Part shown: piece after piece, positions 1-7,404 of the stretch
Position numbering within the stretch: the first letter of the stretch is position 1
How the letters are laid out: every line of letters starts with the position of its first letter
Assembly (NCBI RefSeq): GCF_017833295.1
Contig: NZ_JAFIBW010000001.1
Span: 2,804,001-2,868,000, forward strand
Direction: 5' to 3'
Source: Methylobacterium sp. PvR107
GTDB lineage: Bacteria > Pseudomonadota > Alphaproteobacteria > Rhizobiales > Beijerinckiaceae
Length of the DNA: 64,000 bases
The notes under the pieces: model-generated
The model's input: only the letters and a program-made list of their open reading frames with translations
Databases searched by the model: none
What the model was told of the DNA's origin: nothing
Translations under genes and position numbers: made by a program

Positions 1-70
1 TCCGGCGGCTGAGGGCGCTTTCCGGCCCGAAGCGCGTCTGATCGTTTTGGTGCGCGTCATCGTGGGTCAT
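1..70 (-). CDS. 5' end of an unidentified gene, cut by the window edge
   Basis: An ATG at 68-70 on the minus strand overlaps the TGA of the upstream formylglycine-generating enzyme gene (ATGA overlap). It opens 23 uninterrupted codons, polar and without a signal peptide (begins MTHDDAHQNDQTRF), before the window ends. The overlap suggests translational coupling. A sulfatase would be a natural partner of the upstream enzyme, but nothing in these 23 residues identifies one. Confidence 0.5.
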   Translation of the reverse strand, partial: MTHDDAHQNDQTRFGPESALSRR

Positions 71-1059
71 GACCGATCCCTCTCTCTCAGGATGCACCTG
101 AAGCCGACATGGCTCATGGAGGTGTCGACGGGCTGTGCGTGCCGGGCCGCCGGCCGATAGCGGCGGCAGTAATTCGGCGCGCAGAGGTGCGAGCCGCCCT
201 TCACGACCTTGCAGGGGATCGGAACCTGCGGATTGCGTGGGTCGACGCTGTCCTCCTCGCGCGCGCCCTGCGGGTTCCGAGGGATACAACAGGCCTTCGC
301 GGCATCGGCCGGATGCGTCGCTCCGTACCAATCGGACGTCCACTCCCAGACATTGCCGATCATGTCGAAGAGCCCGTAGCCGTTCGGGGGGAACGCGCCG
401 ACTGGCGTCGTGCGCTTGTCGGGTCCGGTGGCGGTGTTGAGGTGCGGGAAGTCGCCTTGCCACGTGTTGGCCATCCGGCGTCCCGCGGGCGCGAACGCGT
501 CACCCCAGGCGTATTCAGCGCCCTCAAGGCCGCCCCGGGCCGCGAACTCCCACTCCGCCTCGGTCGGAAGGGCTTTGCCGGCCCATGCGGCGTAGGCCTC
601 GGCGTCGCGGAGCGCGACGTGCACGACGGGATGATCGTCGAGGCCCCTGATCGAGCTTCCCGGACCGTAGGGATGCCGCCAATTCGCCCCCCGCAGAAAC
701 GTCCACCATCGGGTCCAGTCGCGCCTGTCGCCGGGCTCACGCGGGGGACAGAAGGTGAGCGAGCCGGGATAGAGCATCTCCGGCTGCGCGCCCGGATAGT
801 TCGTCGGATCCGGAGGGCTCTCCGCGACTGTCCGGTAGCCGGTCGCGCGGACGAAGTCCTTGAAACGGCGGTTGGTGACCGGCACCGGGTCGATCCAGAA
901 GCTGTCGACGCCGACACGATGCGCCGGTGCTTCCTCGGGATAGTGATCGTTCGAGCCCATGCGGAACGTTCCGCCGGGAATACGGATCATCCCTTCCACA
1001 GTCCTCGTCGACAATTCGGGACCACGTCGCGCCAGCGCGGAGAGCGAAGCACCCGACAT
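67..1059 (-). CDS. formylglycine-generating enzyme (SUMF1 family)
   Basis: This family converts a Cys or Ser in the CxPxR motif of type I sulfatases to C-alpha-formylglycine. The 330-residue protein has the family landmarks in order: IPGGTFRMGS near residue 27, LPTEAEWEFAARGG near 165, GNVWEWTSDW near 237, and KGGSHLCAPNYCRRYR at about 287-302. Cys293 and Cys298 match in spacing the two copper-binding catalytic cysteines of authentic FGE (Cys336/Cys341 in human). Many SUMF1-domain proteins lack this pair, so real FGE activity is plausible. No signal peptide is seen. A G-rich stretch precedes the ATG. The stop overlaps the next start, so the two genes probably form an operon. Confidence 0.88.
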   Translation of the reverse strand: MSGASLSALARRGPELSTRTVEGMIRIPGGTFRMGSNDHYPEEAPAHRVGVDSFWIDPVPVTNRRFKDFVRATGYRTVAESPPDPTNYPGAQPEMLYPGSLTFCPPREPGDRRDWTRWWTFLRGANWRHPYGPGSSIRGLDDHPVVHVALRDAEAYAAWAGKALPTEAEWEFAARGGLEGAEYAWGDAFAPAGRRMANTWQGDFPHLNTATGPDKRTTPVGAFPPNGYGLFDMIGNVWEWTSDWYGATHPADAAKACCIPRNPQGAREEDSVDPRNPQVPIPCKVVKGGSHLCAPNYCRRYRPAARHAQPVDTSMSHVGFRCILRERDRS

Positions 1060-1178
1060 CGCGGCCCCCCCTGATCGAAATGGGTACTCTTACGTCTGGC
1101 AAGGCAGCAGAATCGTAGATCTGCGCAAGCAAAGGGCCATCGATGCACCCATGCCGGCCCATCGGACGCATTATGGGT

Positions 1179-1469
1179 TCACATCTGGAGACAGGTCAGC
1201 AAGGCGACGTAACTTGGGGGGCCACCGATGTTCACTTCCTGAACGCAGGCGTTGCGGCGGTTCGTTTTGAAGCCCGGCCATTGCTGTTCAAGCTGCGCGC
1301 GCGCCAGCGTCTCGTCGTGGATGCAGCCCTGATCGGTGGCCTGGGCGCTCTGACCGATCGACGGCGCCGCACCGCAGATTGCCTTGATGTCGAAGCGCGG
1401 CACCTCCTCGGCATAGGCAGCCGTAGCGGCGGGAAGTGCCAGGAACAGCAGGCTCAATGACTTCAACAT
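1179..1469 (-). CDS. small secreted four-cysteine protein, unknown function
   Basis: The ORF is open further upstream, but the start chosen here is the ATG at 1467-1469. It has AAGGGGG just upstream and gives a compact signal peptide (MLKSLSLLFLALPAATAAYA). The mature part of about 76 residues has four cysteines (in ICGAA, GCIHD, ACVQE and LTCLQ), which could form two disulfides in the periplasm. I recognise no domain. It stands alone, with a long AT-richer gap upstream. Confidence 0.6.
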   Translation of the reverse strand: MLKSLSLLFLALPAATAAYAEEVPRFDIKAICGAAPSIGQSAQATDQGCIHDETLARAQLEQQWPGFKTNRRNACVQEVNIGGPPSYVALLTCLQM

Positions 1470-1517
1470 CGATTGCCCCCTTCGCTGGACTTCGATGCAA
1501 TCAGCTTTCTCATTCAA

Positions 1518-2343
1518 CGCGGGAGGATTGGACTGCCCGGCTCTTGCCCGAGCAACATCACGCTCCGCGTTAAGTAATAGGTCGCTGCGCCACGTCTGTA
1601 ATCGGCAGTCGAATCGTTGTTAAATCGGGGATACAATAAACATTCGATATCGAAGCGTGTCAAGCGGACTCTTCGAAATAAAGTGTCATCAAGAGCGACA
1701 CCCAAGCGGAATTGAGTAGGCGGCTGCCGATCGGGAATGTGACATGAGTCGCGCCGCGATCGATTTACACGGAATGGATAGAATTTATACGAATTCCAGA
1801 TGGAAGTGAATTGCGAAACCCTTACCGAACACTCAACATCAACAAGTGCTCGAAGGGTCGATGCGTAGGGTGTCAGGTAGATCGCCGGCCTTAAGCGGCG
1901 CGCCTCTCGGTCCACATCGCTGATCCGATCCGGGCGCCGAGATGCGCCGACCCGGACGCTCCGGTTCCGCCGATCCTGCGGCCAGCATGGGAAAGGCGCC
2001 ACAGACGGCACCCTTCTCCGACGTCATCCTCGCAAAGGTTCTTCTGGCCGGCGCGCGTCCTGCGCCGGGATGCACAAGGAACGACAGCGGCGCACGCGGC
2101 GTCACGATCTCCTGGCTCTGCTGAGCGCGATCGCGACGATGCCGGAACACAGTCTCATGCAAAATCGTATCGTATCCAACACATCGAATTCAACGTGATC
2201 CACAGAGCGTGTCGCAAAATTACATCAAATGGTCGGCATTCATAAAATCCGCGCCGCTCGAACGCTTGTTTACCGGCGCGTAATATGACAGCTTTGCTTT
2301 AACTCTCAGCGAGTCTCCTCGCCAAAACTTGGGAGCTGAAGAC
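1518..2343. other. 825-bp gap without a convincing gene
   Basis: This stretch is visibly AT-richer than its surroundings. No reading frame combines a ribosome-binding site, plausible composition and a recognisable motif. Near its right end, GGAAC at 2144-2148 is followed 17 bases later by CGTAT, which resembles an ECF (EcfG-type) promoter and points at the SphA-like gene. The -10 is imperfect, so this is tentative. Confidence 0.4.
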
Positions 2344-3366
2344 ATGCAACGCCTCGGCACGCCGATCCGATGGGCTGCGGCAGCTCTCCTGGGCGTATCG
2401 GCCCTGATCACGGCCGAGGAGGCCCGAGCGGCCGAATATGCGCAGGGCGTCTACGTGCTCGGCAATCGTGGCCCGCTCGCGGGCGTCACGCCACCGCCGG
2501 GCTTCTACTTCGAGAACGAGACGTATTTCTATCAGGGTGACCTGGGGGCGAACCGTGTCTTCCAGGGCGGCGGTGTCGTGGCCGCGGGCGTCAAGAATTC
2601 CACCGTCGCGAACTTCGCGTCGCCGATCTGGGTGACGCCGGTCGAGATCCTGGGCGGCAACCTCGGCTTCTCCATCACCATCCCGTTCGGGACGCCGGAC
2701 GTCAGCGCCGCCGCGGTCCTGTCCTCCCCGCGCATCGACCGCATCATCGCCGGACGCGAGCACGATGCCGTGTTCAACGTCGGCGACATCTATCTCGCGT
2801 CCTTCGTGGGCTGGCATTCCGGCAATGTGCACTGGACCGTGACGGCGCTCGGCGTCGTCCCGTCGGGCTCGTTCGAGAATGGCCAGCTGTCCAACATCGC
2901 GCTGAACCGCCCGGCCCTCGATCTCAGCGGCGCGCTCACCTACCTCGACCCGGTTCTCGGCTACGAGCTCTCGGTCGTCCCCGGCATCACGTTCAACTGG
3001 ATCAATCCCGCGACACGGTACCTGACCGGCACGGAGTTCCACCTGGAGTGGTCGGCATCGAAGTACCTGAGCAAGGACCTGTCGATCGGCCTCGTCGGCT
3101 ATTTCTACGACCAGCTTACGGGTGACAGCGGGTCCGGCGACAGGATCGGCCCGTTCAAGGGCCGGGTCGTGTCGCTGGGCGGCCAGATCGGCTACACCTT
3201 TCACGCCGGCGAGATCCCGATTGCCACGAGCGTGCGGGTCTATCGCGAATTCGATGTCCGGAACCGGTTCCAAGGCACCGCAACGTACCTGACCATCTCG
3301 GCTCCGCTCTGGGTCGCGCCGCCGAAGGCCGCCGCGGAGGCCAAGCCGGTTGTCGCAAAGTATTGA
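2344..3366 (+). CDS. SphA-like outer-membrane protein (phenol-degradation MetA family)
   Basis: The 340-residue protein starts at the ATG at 2344, nine bases after GGGAG. The N-terminal hydrophobic stretch ends in EARAAEYAQG, a typical signal-peptide cleavage region. The rest is alternating amphipathic beta-strand sequence rich in Tyr, Phe and Gly, including PPGFYFENETYFYQGD near residue 50. This is characteristic of the SphA/MetA family (COG4313), outer-membrane barrels often found with aromatic or hydrophobic substrate catabolism. No catabolic genes are adjacent, so the substrate is unknown. Confidence 0.75.
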   Translation: MQRLGTPIRWAAAALLGVSALITAEEARAAEYAQGVYVLGNRGPLAGVTPPPGFYFENETYFYQGDLGANRVFQGGGVVAAGVKNSTVANFASPIWVTPVEILGGNLGFSITIPFGTPDVSAAAVLSSPRIDRIIAGREHDAVFNVGDIYLASFVGWHSGNVHWTVTALGVVPSGSFENGQLSNIALNRPALDLSGALTYLDPVLGYELSVVPGITFNWINPATRYLTGTEFHLEWSASKYLSKDLSIGLVGYFYDQLTGDSGSGDRIGPFKGRVVSLGGQIGYTFHAGEIPIATSVRVYREFDVRNRFQGTATYLTISAPLWVAPPKAAAEAKPVVAKY

Positions 3367-3449
3367 GGAGCGCAGGGACCGCCCTGTGAGCGGCCTGCGG
3401 CACGCGTTCCGGGCCTGACCGCATTCAAGCCCGCGACGGCAGGGTTGCC

Positions 3450-3482
3450 CGACACGCCCCGCCGCCGTGATGGGGCGCGTCG
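3450..3482 (+). terminator. probable hairpin terminator
   Basis: CGACACGCCCC at 3450-3460 pairs with GGGGCGCGTCG at 3472-3482 with one mismatch, about 85 bases after the SphA-like gene. No strong T run follows. Confidence 0.35.
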
Positions 3483-3619
3483 GGGCCCATCCTTTGTGGC
3501 CGTCATCGGTGTATCGCGGCAGCGACACACGCGATCTTGTTAGCCACCGCGGACGCGCGCGCTTGCCTGATTGCTAGGCAGTCTGCTTGGAAGCGCGGCT
3601 GTTCCGAAGGGTGCTCCCC

Positions 3620-4918
3620 ATGTTGTCGCTGTCCAAGCGGGGCCTGTCCGGCCTCGCGCTCCTGGTCCTGGCCGCCACGCCCAGTCTGGCGGCGGCCCCC
3701 GCGCCCGACAGCGGCAGCACGGCCTGGATCCTGACAGCCTCCGCACTCGTCCTGTTCATGACGCTGCCGGGCCTCGCCCTCTTCTACGGCGGGCTGGTTC
3801 ACGCACGGAACGTCCTGTCCGTCCTGATGCAGTGCTTCGCGATCTGCTGCATCGCCTCCGTGCTCTGGGCAATCTGCGGCTACAGTCTGGTGTTCGACGG
3901 TGACGGCGCGATCATCGGGACGCTTCACAAGGCGTTCCTGGCCCATCTGGAGCCGCTGCGGGCCGGGACGCTCCTCCCTGAGCCCGTGTTCGCGCTCTAT
4001 CAGATGACCTTCGCGGTGATCACGCCGGCCCTCATCATCGGCGCCATCCCGGAGCGCGTGGCCTTTCCCTTCGTCGCCCTGTTCTCGGCCCTGTGGCTGC
4101 TGCTCGTCTATATCCCGGTGGCGCACTGGATCTGGGGCGGCGGCTGGCTCGCCGCGCTCGGAACCCTCGACTTTGCCGGCGGCATCGTGGTCCACACCAC
4201 GGCGGGAATCTCAGCCCTGCTCCTCGCCATTCTCGTGGGCCGCCGTCGTGGCTTCCCGACGACGCTGACGCCGCCACACAGCCCAGGAATGACCATGATG
4301 GGCGCCGGCATGCTCTGGGTCGGCTGGTTCGGCTTCAACGGCGGCTCTGCCCTCGCCGCCGACGCGAGCGCCGCGAACGCGATCCTCGTCACGCATCTGT
4401 CGGCCGCTGCGGGCGCCATGGCGTGGACGGCGGCGGAATGGGTGAAGATCCGCAAGCCGACCTCGATCGGGATCGTCACCGGCTGCGTGGCGGGTCTGGC
4501 CACGATCACACCGGGCGCGGGCTACGTCTCGCCGGCCGCGGCCCTCCTGATCGGTGCCGCCGGCGGGCTCGTCTGCTTCTTCGTGACCTTGTACGTGAAG
4601 CACCGCCTCGTCATCGACGATTCCCTCGACGTCTTCGCCGTGCATGGCGTGGGCGGCATTCTCGGATCGCTCCTGCTCGCGCTCTTCCTGCTGCCGGACC
4701 TCGGCGGCATCGGCCTTGGCGAAGGCCGCACGGTTCTGGGACAGCTTGCGGTTCAGGCTCTCGCCGTCGGGGTGACCGCCCTGTGGTCGGGGCTCCTCAC
4801 CTTCGGCCTGGCGCGGCTTCTCGGCGTCGTGACCCCGCTGCGCGTGGACCAGGAAGCCGAGCATGACGGACTGGACCTGGCGAGCCATGGCGAGCGCGCC
4901 TATGAGTACACAACCTGA
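3620..4918 (+). CDS. amtB: ammonium transporter (Amt family)
   Basis: Amt proteins conduct ammonium or ammonia across the inner membrane. This one has 432 residues from the ATG at 3620, which gives a signal-like first segment; an in-frame start at 3587 is possible. It has about 11 membrane segments, the Amt signature region (DFAGGIVVHTTAGISALL) and the second pore histidine in VFAVHGVGGILGSLL. Both histidines of the twin-His pore are therefore present. No glnK (PII) gene is next to it, unlike the usual glnK-amtB pair. Nitrogen control is expected from the family, but no operator is recognised here. Confidence 0.93.
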   Translation: MLSLSKRGLSGLALLVLAATPSLAAAPAPDSGSTAWILTASALVLFMTLPGLALFYGGLVHARNVLSVLMQCFAICCIASVLWAICGYSLVFDGDGAIIGTLHKAFLAHLEPLRAGTLLPEPVFALYQMTFAVITPALIIGAIPERVAFPFVALFSALWLLLVYIPVAHWIWGGGWLAALGTLDFAGGIVVHTTAGISALLLAILVGRRRGFPTTLTPPHSPGMTMMGAGMLWVGWFGFNGGSALAADASAANAILVTHLSAAAGAMAWTAAEWVKIRKPTSIGIVTGCVAGLATITPGAGYVSPAAALLIGAAGGLVCFFVTLYVKHRLVIDDSLDVFAVHGVGGILGSLLLALFLLPDLGGIGLGEGRTVLGQLAVQALAVGVTALWSGLLTFGLARLLGVVTPLRVDQEAEHDGLDLASHGERAYEYTT

Positions 4919-5025
4919 TCGGACGCCCCGCCCCCGACCGGCGACGGTGAGAACGAACGGGATCGGCACGGCAACGTTATCCGCGGCGTGACGTTCATCC
5001 GCGGCTCGCGGTGCAAGGAGGTCTG

Positions 5026-6351
5026 GTGCCGGCCTGGATCCAACACACTGTCTGGTGGCAGGTCTTCCCACTCGGCTTCGTCGGAGCCGAGCCCGAGGCT
5101 GCTCCCGCCGCGCCGGTCGTGCATCGCTTGCCCCAGCTGCACAATTGGCTCGACTATATCGTCGAACTCGGCGCGTCTGGGCTGGCGCTGGGGCCGATCT
5201 TCGCGGCCGCGACCCACGGCTACGATACGGTCGACCCCTTCCGGATCGATCCGCGTCTCGGGGACGATGCCGATTTCGATGCCCTGATCGAGGCCGCGCA
5301 CGCGCGCGGCCTGCGCATCCTCCTCGACGGGGTCTTCAACCATGTCGGCCGCAGCCACCCGGCCTTCCAGGAGGTCCTGCATCGGGGCCCGCAGGCAGAC
5401 CGGGCGAACTGGTTCAAGCTGTCCTGGCCGCGGGGCACCGCGCCCGGGTCCGAGCCGGACTATGCCTGCTTCGAGGGGCATCGGCAGCTTGTCACACTCA
5501 ATCACGACGCGCCGCAGGTTGCGGACTACGTCGCCGCGATCATGGACCACTGGCTCGACCGCGGCGCCGATGGCTGGCGCCTGGACGCGGCCTACGCCGT
5601 CCCGCGGCGGTTCTGGGCCCAGGTTCTGTCTGAGGTCCGCTCCGCGCATCCGGACGCCTACATCGTCGGTGAGGTGATCCACGGCGACTATACCGGCATC
5701 GTGCGCGATACCGGCATGGATGCCGTGACCCAATATGAGCTCTGGAAGGCGATCTGGAGCGGTCTCAACGACCGCAATCTGTTCGAACTCGCCCACGCGC
5801 TGGAACGCCACAACGGCTACCTGGATGCCTTCGTGCCGCTGACCTTCGTGGGCAATCACGATGTCACGCGCATCGCCAGCCGTCTCACGGATGAGCGGCA
5901 CCTGCCCCATGCGCTCGCACTCCTGTTCACCTGCGGCGGCACGCCCTCGATCTACGCCGGCGACGAGCAAGCCTTCCGCGGCGTGAAGGAGGAACGGGTG
6001 GGTGGGGACGATGCGATCCGCCCACAATTCCCGCCGGCGCCGGACGGGCTCGCTCCCTACGGCTGGCCGATCTACCGGTTGCATCAGAGCCTCATCGCCC
6101 TGCGCCGACGCCATCCCTGGCTGCATCGGGCCCGGACGCGGCAGGTCCATTTGGCGAACGCGCAGCTCGTGCTCGCGGTGACGGAGGCGCCTCGGACGCT
6201 GTTCGTCGCGCTGAACCTCGCCGATGAGCCGGTATCGCTGCCCGTACCGGAGGCTCAGCGCATCGAGGTGGGAGACGGTCATCTCGTCGGCGACGCGGGT
6301 GGCGTGCGGGTGAATCTCGCCCCCCACGGCTGGGCGATCCTGACCGCTTGA
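5026..6351 (+). CDS. GH13 alpha-amylase-family glycoside hydrolase
   Basis: The GTG at 5026 follows AAGGAGG at 5015-5021; another GTG lies 15 bases upstream, inside the frame but before the ribosome-binding site. The 441-residue protein has all four GH13 motifs: DGVFNHVG (region I), GWRLDAAY with the nucleophile Asp (region II), GEVIHGDY with the acid/base Glu (region III) and FVGNHDVTRI (region IV). There is no signal peptide, so it should act on cytoplasmic alpha-glucans, maltodextrin or trehalose-type substrates. The sequence alone does not resolve the subfamily. It is 107 bases downstream of the ammonium transporter gene. Confidence 0.88.
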   Translation: MPAWIQHTVWWQVFPLGFVGAEPEAAPAAPVVHRLPQLHNWLDYIVELGASGLALGPIFAAATHGYDTVDPFRIDPRLGDDADFDALIEAAHARGLRILLDGVFNHVGRSHPAFQEVLHRGPQADRANWFKLSWPRGTAPGSEPDYACFEGHRQLVTLNHDAPQVADYVAAIMDHWLDRGADGWRLDAAYAVPRRFWAQVLSEVRSAHPDAYIVGEVIHGDYTGIVRDTGMDAVTQYELWKAIWSGLNDRNLFELAHALERHNGYLDAFVPLTFVGNHDVTRIASRLTDERHLPHALALLFTCGGTPSIYAGDEQAFRGVKEERVGGDDAIRPQFPPAPDGLAPYGWPIYRLHQSLIALRRRHPWLHRARTRQVHLANAQLVLAVTEAPRTLFVALNLADEPVSLPVPEAQRIEVGDGHLVGDAGGVRVNLAPHGWAILTA

Positions 6352-6458
6352 ACAGCGGCCGGATGTAGCCCCGCTCGTGCCCCGTCAACAGACCGGAGCG
6401 TCGATCACGTCCGGATGACGCGGCGGGTGAACGCCGAGCGCGCGGCCTACGAAACGGG

Positions 6459-6482
6459 TTGACCTTGCCACGATGGCAAGGT
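6459..6482 (+). promoter_or_regulatory. CueR/MerR-type operator-promoter
   Basis: TTGACC (6459-6464, a -35 box) overlaps a perfect 9-bp dyad, ACCTTGCCA (6462-6470) and TGGCAAGGT (6474-6482), separated by CGA. This is the layout of metal-responsive MerR-family promoters, and the half-site matches CueR-type ACCTTNCC. It points at the broken gene that begins at 6526. No cueR gene is present in the window. Confidence 0.65.
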
Positions 6483-6525
6483 GCGGCGTTGCCGTCCAGA
6501 CCGCTGAGCCGCGAGGAGGCGTCCT

Positions 6526-6628
6526 GTGAAAAGCCTGTTCGTGACCACTGCCGCCCTGCTGATGCTGAGCGCGGTCCCGCCTTGGCCATGAGCTGCTGCG
6601 CGGCGGCAAGGGCGCGAGAGGCGGCTGA
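6526..6628 (+). pseudogene. remnant of a small secreted Cys-rich (copper-type?) protein
   Basis: GAGGAGG at 6513-6519 precedes a GTG at 6526 that opens a clean signal peptide (MKSLFVTTAALLMLSAVP). The frame then stops at a TGA at 6589-6591. One inserted base would give VPALAMSCC, a cleavage site followed by a CC pair. A second indel would continue as GGKGARGG to a TGA at 6626. The pattern fits a decayed gene for a short CC-containing metal-binding secreted protein, and the CueR-like operator upstream supports that reading. A 21-residue peptide from the uncorrected frame is the alternative. Confidence 0.5.
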
Positions 6629-6885
6629 AACGCGCCGTGCCTTTCGCTCCGCCTCCCCTCCCGGCCTTGTCGATCTGCATACTTCAACGTCCGGGGAGGG
6701 TCGGGCACGGTCGCCACAGCGGCGTCGGCTCCATCCGGCACTCGGCTGGAAGCTGACAGGCGCACCGCCACCTCCAGCGGGTGGCCGCAGAGAGCCGAGA
6801 GCGACTGCGCAGCTAGCCATACAGCAAACCTCTATCGTATACTCACTGTACGATTTTGCATGGTGAGATCAGGATCCGTCACCCC

Positions 6886-7347
6886 ATGCCGCTCCATCCG
6901 GATGCCCGCTCACAGCCCTACGCCGATGAAAGCGGAACGGCGCCGCGCCCGAAGGTCGAAGGCCGGCCGGGCCTGCCGCGCGCCCAAGCCCGCACCGCGG
7001 ACCTTCGCCTGCACAGCCTGCCCGCGCAGATCACTCGGGCGGATGCGGAGCCGTCGCAGGCGCCTGACCCGGACCAGTTTCGCGATGACCTTCTGCGGCT
7101 GCTGCCCGAACTGAGGCACTTTGCGAGATCGGTCACGCAGGCGGCAGAGCAGGCCGAAGACCTCGTCCAAGAGACGCTTCTCAGGGCTTGGCAGAGCCAA
7201 GATCGATATCGGCCGGGCGGCGACCTGAGGGCCTGGATCTTCGCGATGATGCGGAACGGCGTCTCATTCCACAGGCGCGACACGGACCGCGAACGCCCCG
7301 ATCTGGGCATGGCCGCCGCAGGGCGACCGGCCGGTTCCGTTGATTGA
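6886..7347 (+). CDS. sigma-70 region 2-only protein (truncated ECF sigma)
   Basis: The protein has about 153 residues from the ATG at 6886; a TTG at 6856 is in frame. After a Pro/Arg-rich N-terminal tail of about 60 residues comes a good sigma region 2: RDDLLRLLPELRHFARSV, then AEDLVQETLLRAWQSQ and DLRAWIFAMMRNG. The protein stops soon after, and no region 4 helix-turn-helix is found in any downstream frame before the next gene. It cannot recognise a -35 box as a normal ECF sigma does. It may be a relic, or a decoy for a sigma partner, as the sigma-like domain of PhyR is for NepR. Region 2 resembles that of the sigma fusion at 14491. Confidence 0.55.
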   Translation: MPLHPDARSQPYADESGTAPRPKVEGRPGLPRAQARTADLRLHSLPAQITRADAEPSQAPDPDQFRDDLLRLLPELRHFARSVTQAAEQAEDLVQETLLRAWQSQDRYRPGGDLRAWIFAMMRNGVSFHRRDTDRERPDLGMAAAGRPAGSVD

Positions 7348-7404
7348 GGGTTCACGTCCAGCCGACCCTGAAGCTCCCGAGCGGTCGCGTGCTCGACAGG
7401 TTCA

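Noticed and set aside
1514-2011. Minus-strand frame of 165 codons in the gap after the small secreted gene
   Set aside because: No ribosome-binding site, no recognisable motif and random-looking composition in an AT-richer gap.
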